In this document: in pieces, positions 57,720 through 64,000 of the stretch
How positions within the stretch are numbered: the stretch's first letter is position 1
Layout: the number at the start of each line of letters is the position of its first letter
NCBI GenBank assembly: GCA_034421575.1
Contig: DAOUKG010000046.1
Coordinates: forward strand, 1-64,000
DNA length: 64,000 nt
Direction: 5' to 3'
Source: VXLM01 sp034421575
GTDB taxonomy: Bacteria; Chloroflexota; Dehalococcoidia; Lucifugimonadales; VXLM01
Translations under genes and position numbers: made by a program
The notes under the pieces: model-generated
What the model was told of the DNA's origin: nothing
What the model saw: only the letters and a program-made list of their open reading frames with translations
The model's database searches: none

Positions 57720-58703
57720 TCAATACCCCGCCCTCTTGTTCACCACTCCCAACAGGGGCTGACCCGTCTCGAACCTCCGCAGATTTTCGAAGAACAGGCC
57801 TATACAAGAATCCTCTTGCTCAGACGAAGTGCCCCGGCAGGTTGAAACCACCACGTTGTCGCGTGTCCAAAACTCCGCGTCGTCCGGCGGCATTCCCGGC
57901 GAGTCCCCTGATGGCTGGAAACAGATCCCTCCCAATTTCCCCGCCTCCAGTGCTCGGTCCAACGCTCCGTAGTCGTACAGCCCAGGACGTCCCGAACAGT
58001 CCAGTATTACGGCTCCGAGCTTCATTCTGGCGATGAGCCCCTCGGATACGATGCCCTCCGTCTCCGGCGTGTCCGGTACGGCGACGGCCACGAAGTCCGA
58101 CTCCGCCACCATGTCGGCCGCCTCATCCATGCCATACATGCGGCTGACTCCCTCCGACGCCTCACGCCTCTGCCTCGCCGTCCCCAGCACCCGCATTCCC
58201 AAAGCGGCTGCCCTCGTTGCCAGTGCCTGTCCGATCCCGCCCATCCCCAGCACCCCCAGCGTCTTCCCTTGGAGATCGACCGGTCTCAGCGCAGCCTCCT
58301 GCGAGGGACTGCGTTGCGTCAGTTTCGGCGCGCCCACCGTCACGTGGTTGCGACGGGAGAACATCAGCATCGCCCCCAGGGCGAACTCCGCTCCGGGTAT
58401 GGCGAATGCCGGTTTGCCGCACGTGAACGGGATATTACTCTCTACCATCTCTGGGAAGAGGTACGGCCTCACCCCTCCGCCGATCGCGTGTATCCAGCGA
58501 AGCTTCCGTCCGGCCCTGAGCATGTCCGCGTTCCATGGCGCGATGAACGCCGCGTCAGCGTCCTCCAGGCCGGACAGGATCGCATCCTTATCGTCCGCGA
58601 TGAGAAATTCGAGATCACCGTACCCCTCGCGCTCGGCCCGCTCCAGAATCCGGTCACGGTACGCCGACCAGGTCACCACGACCTTGCGGACTTTCTCGGT
58701 CAT
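57720..58703 (-). CDS. D-2-hydroxyacid dehydrogenase family, catalytic residues altered
   Basis: This is an NAD(P)-binding oxidoreductase fold with 327 residues. The dinucleotide loop GMGGIGQ at 153-159 and the substrate arginine position (LDCSGRPG, Arg239) are kept. The Glu position shows only Asp267 nearby (FQPSGDSPG). The catalytic His region, normally TPHxxxxS, reads VVSTCRGTSS, with Cys289/Arg290. The classical Arg-Glu-His triad is therefore broken. The start codon overlaps the stop of the enolase-family gene (ATGA), so the two are co-translated. Confidence 0.85.
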   Translation of the reverse strand: MTEKVRKVVVTWSAYRDRILERAEREGYGDLEFLIADDKDAILSGLEDADAAFIAPWNADMLRAGRKLRWIHAIGGGVRPYLFPEMVESNIPFTCGKPAFAIPGAEFALGAMLMFSRRNHVTVGAPKLTQRSPSQEAALRPVDLQGKTLGVLGMGGIGQALATRAAALGMRVLGTARQRREASEGVSRMYGMDEAADMVAESDFVAVAVPDTPETEGIVSEGLIARMKLGAVILDCSGRPGLYDYGALDRALEAGKLGGICFQPSGDSPGMPPDDAEFWTRDNVVVSTCRGTSSEQEDSCIGLFFENLRRFETGQPLLGVVNKRAGY

Positions 58704-59887
58704 CGTTCGACCTCTCCGGCGTAGTGGTCTTCCAATTCGGCTATCGCCTCAGGCACGAAGTTGCCCAGTCCAAGTCCAGGTCCCTCCGGCAGCTCTAGGT
58801 ATCCGTCCCTTACGACGATTGGAGCCTCAATGACCTTCTCGTGCATGGCCTCCACGAGCGCCTCCAAGTCCGAGCCACGAACCACCGCCGGGGCCGGGTA
58901 CTCGATCATGGGACAGTTCGTCAGCGTGCAGAGCACCTGCACATGTGCAGCGATCAGGAACGCCGACCACGGCCCGTGAGGTATGCACAAGATCCCCGCC
59001 TCTTCCGCCCGCTCTGCTACGCGGGCGAACTGGCTCAACCCCATCTGCTGGGCGTCCGGCTGGACGATGTCGAGGGCGCGCCGCTCGATGAACGCCTGGA
59101 AATCGCGCACCGTCGTCAGGCTCTCGCCCGTCGCGATGCGTATCGGAGACTGCCGCGTGAGCTCCTCGAATCCGTCCACGTCGTAGGGATGGAGCGCCTC
59201 TTCGAGAAAGTAGATGTTGTAGTCCGCCAGTCTCTCCGCCACCTGTATCGCATCCTTCACCGCCCACGTCCCGTCGAGGTAGGCGGAAGGGCCCAAGTCG
59301 AGCATCAGCTTCATATCCGGGCCCACGGCATCCCGGACGGCCCCGATGTCCTCGTAGTCCCCCTCACTGAAGTAGTTGCCCCAGCCGAACTTCATCGCCT
59401 TGAACCCCAGCGCCTTGTTCTCCAACGCCTCCTCAACCAGGACCTCCGTGGACTTGTGCTGCCACTCGCCCGTTCGCTCTATAGCCCCCCTGTCGAAGGC
59501 CGTCGCGCTCGCGTAGACCATGATCCTGTCCTGGACGGCCCCGCCGCGCAGCTTGTAGATAGGAATTCCCGCCGCCTTGCCCGCGATGTCCCACAGCGCC
59601 ATGTCGATGGCCCCCATCGCGTTGACCGCCACGCCGCCCTCGCCGCTGCGCCCCCGCTTGCCGCTAGCAAACATGAGACGCCACGCCATATTCGGGTCTG
59701 TCGGATCGGTGCCAATGAGGACATTGCGAAGCCCGTCGGCCTCGTCCTCGATGAGCGCGGAGATGACCGAGGCGGTGGCTGAGGTGGCGCCGACTCCCGT
59801 GATGCCCTCGTCCGTATCGACTTGGACGAGTACCGGCGCACTGCTGACCAGACCCTTCGAGACGACCCTCACGTCCGTGATCCTCAT
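58700..59887 (-). CDS. Mandelate racemase/muconate lactonizing enzyme family protein
   Basis: This is an enolase-superfamily enzyme, 395 residues, that abstracts the alpha-proton of a carboxylate, usually as a sugar-acid dehydratase or racemase. Metal ligands are Asp197 (KLMLDLG), Glu229 or Glu230 (YFLEEAL) and Glu255 (IATGESL). The bases are Lys166 in FKAMKFGWG and the His304-Asp278 dyad (CIPHGPWSAF; IVQPDAQQMG). The substrate is not predictable. It is the first gene of a pair with the dehydrogenase-like protein. Confidence 0.92.
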   Translation of the reverse strand: MRITDVRVVSKGLVSSAPVLVQVDTDEGITGVGATSATASVISALIEDEADGLRNVLIGTDPTDPNMAWRLMFASGKRGRSGEGGVAVNAMGAIDMALWDIAGKAAGIPIYKLRGGAVQDRIMVYASATAFDRGAIERTGEWQHKSTEVLVEEALENKALGFKAMKFGWGNYFSEGDYEDIGAVRDAVGPDMKLMLDLGPSAYLDGTWAVKDAIQVAERLADYNIYFLEEALHPYDVDGFEELTRQSPIRIATGESLTTVRDFQAFIERRALDIVQPDAQQMGLSQFARVAERAEEAGILCIPHGPWSAFLIAAHVQVLCTLTNCPMIEYPAPAVVRGSDLEALVEAMHEKVIEAPIVVRDGYLELPEGPGLGLGNFVPEAIAELEDHYAGEVER

Positions 59888-59969
59888 GGCGGCCGCCTCC
59901 CGATCCTTGCGGTGCCGGCCAGCCTACCAGCGGCTCCTTCAAACTGTCAATTCATCGGCTGCTCCGTGC

Positions 59970-60092
59970 AGGGCAATCGCTTTTGGAGTTGATAGGAACA
60001 CCAGCAATCGTCACTCCGGCGAAGGCCGGAGTCCAGAGGGGTGGGTTGGGAGGCCCCTCAACGCCCAACCCTGTGTGAAATGCGATTGCCCT
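59970..60092. mobile_element. Inverted-repeat element, family A, copy 2 (MITE-like)
   Basis: AGGGCAATCGC at the left end and GCGATTGCCCT at the right end bound 123 bp. The unit is almost identical to 31611-31733, differing at about four positions, and has the same central hairpin. No clean target duplication is visible here. It lies in the 390-bp space between two divergent genes. The rest of that space (60093-60278) shows no gene. Confidence 0.8.
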
Positions 60093-60278
60093 GCCTCTCC
60101 ATGTCCAGACTTGAGAGAAAGCCTCGATCTCCCCCACCGGTAGAGAGCCACAGTGACGGGGCACCCCCCAGCACCCAACACCTAGCACCCAGAACCTTCC
60201 TCCCCCCTCCCGCTTTACGAAACCCGTCCAGTCAGGTATAACTCTCGCGTACTTTTCAGCCGGAACGGAGACGCTTGA

Positions 60279-61256
60279 ATGAAGGCCGCGCACCTGGTCG
60301 GACCGAAGCATTTCGAAATCGTTGACGTGGATGTCCCAGAGGTCAGGGACGGCAACTGCCTCGTCAATCTGGAACGCTGGTCCGTTTGCGGCAGTGACAT
60401 ACGCTACGAATACGGCACCGTCTTTCCCGAGGAGCACTACCCCGTCGATGTCGGCACCCCCTGCCATGAGCTCGCGGGCACCATCGTCGAGAGCCGCTCC
60501 GACCAGTGGCGCGAGGGACAGCGGGTCATCATCATTCCCGATACCCACCAAGGGCTCGTCGAGTACTACGAGTCGCGCCCCGAACGCATCATCGCCCTGC
60601 CGGACGAGGGCGATATCGGCGAATGGCTCATGTGCCAGCCTTCCGGCACCGTCTTGTTCGCCCTTCAACGTGCCGAGACCCTCCTCGGCAGTACCATCTT
60701 GATTATGGGGCAGGGCGCCATCGGCCTGTCCTTCACCGCCATGGCAGCCCGTGCCGGAGCGCGTCGCATCATCGCCGCCGACCTCTTTGACTATCGTCTC
60801 GAGCACTCCAAGAGGCTCGGCGCAACTCACACGATCAACCCGTCAAAGGAAATACTCGATGAGGCAGTAGAGGAGATCACGGGCGGCAACCTCGCCGACA
60901 TCTCCGTAGAGGCCGCCGGGTACACTGACACGCTGGCCGCCGCCTGTCGCCTCGTGCGCTCCGAGGGCACCATCATCATGTTCGGGGGACACCAGAACAC
61001 GGGAGACCCCAACCCAACCATCCCGATTGAAGCCCGCAACCTCCTCTATCGCAACGTCAAGCTCCTGTCCACCGCCGGATCGGCCAGCGGCAGCGTCACC
61101 GGGCACATCGAGACCATGGTCGGCCTGCGTCAACGCGGATGGTGGGACCCCGCAGACCTGATAACCCACCACTTCCCGTTCGACGACGTGCAGTCTGCCT
61201 ACGACATGTACGAAAACCGCTCCGACAATATCGTCAAGGGCGTCATGAGCATGTAA
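60279..61256 (+). CDS. Zinc-dependent MDR alcohol dehydrogenase, short form
   Basis: This is a medium-chain dehydrogenase oxidising an alcohol or sugar alcohol with NAD(P). It has 325 residues. Catalytic zinc ligands Cys37 (SVCGSD) and His63/Glu64 (PCHELAG) are present. The Rossmann loop is GQGAIG. The structural-zinc lobe with its four cysteines is missing: the stretch IIIPDTHQGLVEYYESRPER occupies that place. This makes the protein some 20 residues shorter than sorbitol or threonine dehydrogenases. It probably oxidises an intermediate in the adjoining sugar-acid pathway. Confidence 0.88.
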   Translation: MKAAHLVGPKHFEIVDVDVPEVRDGNCLVNLERWSVCGSDIRYEYGTVFPEEHYPVDVGTPCHELAGTIVESRSDQWREGQRVIIIPDTHQGLVEYYESRPERIIALPDEGDIGEWLMCQPSGTVLFALQRAETLLGSTILIMGQGAIGLSFTAMAARAGARRIIAADLFDYRLEHSKRLGATHTINPSKEILDEAVEEITGGNLADISVEAAGYTDTLAAACRLVRSEGTIIMFGGHQNTGDPNPTIPIEARNLLYRNVKLLSTAGSASGSVTGHIETMVGLRQRGWWDPADLITHHFPFDDVQSAYDMYENRSDNIVKGVMSM

Positions 61257-61399
61257 AGGCCACAATGACCAACTTCTCAGACCTCCCTGTTGGCGGGATC
61301 CGCAAGACTCCCCATCCTTCCCCTAGAGAGAAGGACCAAAACTCCTCATCCTTCCTCCTGAGGGGGAAGGACTAAGGAAGGGGGCAAAAGGAGCAAAAC

Positions 61400-63493
61400 A
61401 TGAACCTACCCAAACTCTTCAACGAACTGCAACCCGGCGACATGGTCACCATCGCGGGCGTCGGAGTCCGTGAGGGCATCCCCGCCAATGAGGCCGACGC
61501 AGGCTGGCCCATGGGCATTCTGCGCTGGAACAAGACCGGCGAGCTCCTCATCAACGACTACCACATGCACGTCGTCTGGCGCATCGACCACGACGGCATC
61601 CTGCATCGCTTCGCCGGGACCGGCGTGCCCGGCTACTCCGGCGACGGAGGGCCCGCCCTCGAAGCGGAGTTCTACGCCCCGCACGATATCGCCCAGGACG
61701 TGCACGGCAACATCGTCATCAACGACATCGTCAATTTCGTCTACCGTCGCATCGACGCCGAGACCGGAATCGTGGAGACAGTCGTCGGGTCCGGCAAGAA
61801 GGGACGCGGCGGACATGGCGGCCCCGCCACCGAGGCCGAGATGGACACTCACTGCGGCGTCGCCGTCGCTGAGAACGGCGATATCTACGTCTCCAGCGAG
61901 TGGACGAACAACATCAGCCGCGTCGACGCCCAGACCGGTATCATCGAGCTGTTCGCCGGACAGGAGGCCCGTCATCACCCCTCCGAGGTGGGCGACAGCA
62001 GGCCCTATTTCGGACCCGGACTGAGCCTCGGCGGATACAGCGGCGACGGCGGGCCGAAGGAGGCCGCGGGCTTCTACCACCCCGAACACCTCGCCTTCGG
62101 CCCCAATGGCGACCTCTACGTGTGCGACAACTCCAACGACCGCGTCCGCAAGATCGACGGAAAGACCGGCATCGTCACGACCGTCCTCGGCAACGGCCAG
62201 CGCGCCTCGAACGGCGACGGAGGTCCGGCCACCGAGGCGTCCACCCTCATGCCGGACGCCATCAACGTAGACGTTCATGGCAACCTCTACGTCGGTGAGA
62301 AGTACGGCTTCCGCGTCCGCAGGGTCGATGCCGAGACAGGCATAGTCACCACCATCGCGGGCACCGGTGTACCCGGCATGGGCGAGGAGGGCGTCAAGGC
62401 GACCGAGACCGAGGTCAACTCCGTCGAGGTCGGCGTCTGGGCGGATCCCGACGGTACCGTCTTCTACTCCGACTGTGGCGGCCGCACACGACGCATCGAC
62501 GGCGAGACGGGCATCGTCACGACCGTCCTCGGAGGAATAACCAACCACGACGGCGAGGTTGCCACCAACGCCTACCTTGGTGGGCCTGACGGCATGTCCG
62601 TCGCCCCCGATGGCCAGATCTACATCGCCGACATCTGGAGCCAGCGTATACGAGCCATCGACCCCTCGACGGGCATCATCCGCACCTTCGCCGGAAACGG
62701 TGCGCGAGCATACGGCGGGGACGGCGGACCCGCTACCGAGGCCTATCTCGGCAACCCGAACGACGTTTCGGTCGACTCGCAAGGCACGGTGGTCATCGCC
62801 GACACCCGGCACGGACACGTCCGCAGGGTCGACTCGGACGGCATAATCCACAACGTTGCCGGCGCCGCCTTCCAGTGGGACAAGGGCGACGGCGGCCCCG
62901 CTCTCAACGCCAACCTCGTCAATGTCTCGTCCGTCGCCCACGATGCCGACGACAACCTCTACATCGCCGACACCGGCGTCGGCCGCATCCGAAAGGTCGA
63001 CGCGCAGACCGGCATCATAGACACCGTCGTGGGCACGGGGATTCCTGGATACTCCGGCGATGGAGGTCCCGCTAGAGAAGCCCAGGTCAGCGGCGTGTCC
63101 TCGGTCACCTTCGACGCGACGGGCGATATGTACTTCGTCGATCACAACTGCCACGTCATCCGCCGGGTGGACACCGACGGCATAATCACCACGATAGTCG
63201 GTTCCGGCGAGCAGGGCTTCTCGCCCGACGGCACACCTGCCACGGAGGCCAAGCTAGACGGGCCGCAGGGCGTCGCGGTCTCTTCCGACGGGACGGTCTA
63301 CTTCACCGACTCGGCCAACCACCTCGTCCGTCGAGTAGCCGCCGATGGTGCCATCGAAACGGTCGCCGGTTCGGAGGGCCCCTACGCCGAGACGGGACTC
63401 AACACCCCATTCGGCCTCACCTTCTACGGCGAGGACATCCTCCTGATCTCCGAGCAGTACGGACACCGCATCCGTGCCCTCAAGCTGGAGTAG
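61400..63493 (+). CDS. NHL-repeat beta-propeller protein
   Basis: The 697-residue product has no signal peptide or membrane segment. It is built of about eleven NHL-type repeats of ~60 residues. Each pairs a GDGGPATEAxL turn with NGDLYVxDxxNxRVRKID and TGIVTTVxGxG strands. Eleven or so blades suggest two stacked propellers. Bacterial proteins of this type bind ligands or act as lyases or lactonases, but no catalytic signature is recognised. The ATG follows GGAG. A paralogue begins right after it. Confidence 0.85.
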   Translation: MNLPKLFNELQPGDMVTIAGVGVREGIPANEADAGWPMGILRWNKTGELLINDYHMHVVWRIDHDGILHRFAGTGVPGYSGDGGPALEAEFYAPHDIAQDVHGNIVINDIVNFVYRRIDAETGIVETVVGSGKKGRGGHGGPATEAEMDTHCGVAVAENGDIYVSSEWTNNISRVDAQTGIIELFAGQEARHHPSEVGDSRPYFGPGLSLGGYSGDGGPKEAAGFYHPEHLAFGPNGDLYVCDNSNDRVRKIDGKTGIVTTVLGNGQRASNGDGGPATEASTLMPDAINVDVHGNLYVGEKYGFRVRRVDAETGIVTTIAGTGVPGMGEEGVKATETEVNSVEVGVWADPDGTVFYSDCGGRTRRIDGETGIVTTVLGGITNHDGEVATNAYLGGPDGMSVAPDGQIYIADIWSQRIRAIDPSTGIIRTFAGNGARAYGGDGGPATEAYLGNPNDVSVDSQGTVVIADTRHGHVRRVDSDGIIHNVAGAAFQWDKGDGGPALNANLVNVSSVAHDADDNLYIADTGVGRIRKVDAQTGIIDTVVGTGIPGYSGDGGPAREAQVSGVSSVTFDATGDMYFVDHNCHVIRRVDTDGIITTIVGSGEQGFSPDGTPATEAKLDGPQGVAVSSDGTVYFTDSANHLVRRVAADGAIETVAGSEGPYAETGLNTPFGLTFYGEDILLISEQYGHRIRALKLE

Positions 63494-63497
63494 TCCC

Positions 63498-64000
63498 GTG
63501 ACGAGTCCTCTCCCACAGGGAGCCCTGCACGACCTCCTCGACGAACTCCCGCCGGGTCACATCACGACGATTGCCGGAGCGCCCGTTAGAGAAGGCGTCC
63601 CCGCCAGGGATGCCAGGTGCGGCTGGCCAATGGGCGTCGTCCGCCAGATCGACGGCGACATCATCGTCAACGATCATCATGGTCACCGCATCTGGCGAAT
63701 CGACGCCGACGGCATCCTCCATACCCTCGCGGGCGACGGCGTGCCCGGAAACAGTGGTGACGGCGGCCCCGCTAAGAACGCCCGGCTCAACGGCCCCCAC
63801 GATCTCTACCGCGACCGTCACGGAAATCTCTATTTTACCGACCTCTGGAACAACACCGCCCGCCGCATCGACTACCGTACCGGAGTCATCACAACCGTCG
63901 CCGGCTCCGGCAGAATCGGACGCGGAGGTGACGGTGGTCCCGCGGTCGAGGCCGAGTTCGACACAACCTGCGGAATCGCCGTGGATGACGACGGCAATGT
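63498..64000 (+). CDS. NHL-repeat protein, tandem paralogue (partial)
   Basis: A GTG four bases after the previous stop opens 167 codons to the window edge. The N-terminus follows the neighbour closely: ELPPGHITTIAGAPVREGVP against ELQPGDMVTIAGVGVREGIP, then CGWPMGVVRQIDGD and HGHRIWRIDADGILH. The first two to three blades are seen. The pair is a tandem duplication, probably co-transcribed. The C-terminus lies outside the window. Confidence 0.85.
   Translation, partial: MTSPLPQGALHDLLDELPPGHITTIAGAPVREGVPARDARCGWPMGVVRQIDGDIIVNDHHGHRIWRIDADGILHTLAGDGVPGNSGDGGPAKNARLNGPHDLYRDRHGNLYFTDLWNNTARRIDYRTGVITTVAGSGRIGRGGDGGPAVEAEFDTTCGIAVDDDGN

Noticed and set aside
61406..63154. 582-codon minus-strand frame with regular repeats
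   Set aside because: The periodicity only mirrors the NHL repeats of the + strand gene. High GC keeps the antisense frame open.

Overview
The window is high-GC bacterial chromosome and looks like a Chloroflexota genome of the Dehalococcoidia/SAR202 type. That is an inference from content: a flavin-dependent luciferase-like monooxygenase, an enolase-superfamily sugar-acid enzyme, an RraA-like protein, NHL-propeller proteins, an orphan family-5 solute-binding lipoprotein, and zinc-type S4, L33 and L36 inside a merged ribosomal operon. No 16S gene is present to confirm it.

Region 1 (1-21.9 kb, + strand): the end of a leucine-rich-repeat (LRR) gene and a small membrane protein, then a nearly unbroken str-S10-spc-alpha superoperon (rpsL to rpsI, with secY, adk, map, infA, rpoA, truA). 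It starts at a consensus promoter at 747-775 and ends at a strong intrinsic terminator at 21906-21945. Two things stand out. S17 carries a ~206-residue acidic tail with five 24-residue repeats, and rpsN (S14) is absent between rplE and rpsH. S12 has Arg at both classical streptomycin-resistance lysines.

Region 2 (22-31.4 kb): housekeeping and accessory genes. These are an oligopeptide-type binding lipoprotein, an LLM-class oxidoreductase, a P-loop protein, CCA-transferase, PrxQ/Bcp, PrkA kinase and a six-helix membrane protein.

Region 3 (31.8-45.3 kb, - strand): a polysaccharide synthesis and ABC-export operon. In transcription order it holds a Wzm-like permease, a Wzt-like ATPase fused to plant-type LRRs, two tandem ~930-970-residue methyltransferase/coiled-coil/glycosyltransferase/glycosyltransferase proteins, a heparinase-like lipoprotein, WecB, WecC and a GT4 transferase. 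WecB/WecC would make UDP-ManNAcA. The LRR replaces the position where Wzt proteins carry a glycan-recognition domain. This is the best candidate for an undescribed system.

Region 4 (45.4-50.2 kb): a cysteine-free A-type carrier-like protein, a MetE-like methyltransferase, a dnaJ-hspR pair divergent from hsp20, and a speD-speB polyamine pair.

Region 5 (50.6-55.9 kb, + strand): tRNA-Thr, tRNA-Tyr and tRNA-Thr, then tuf, rpmG, secE, nusG, rplK, rplA, an L10 leader with attenuator, rplJ and rplL. rpoB does not follow.

Region 6 (56.3-64 kb): a probable sugar-acid catabolic group (RraA-like, cupin, degenerate D-2-hydroxyacid dehydrogenase coupled to a mandelate-racemase-family enzyme, zinc alcohol dehydrogenase), then two tandem NHL-repeat proteins, the second cut by the window edge.

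Intergenic spaces from 24 kb onward are full of small inverted-repeat elements. Two families look like miniature transposable elements with target duplications.
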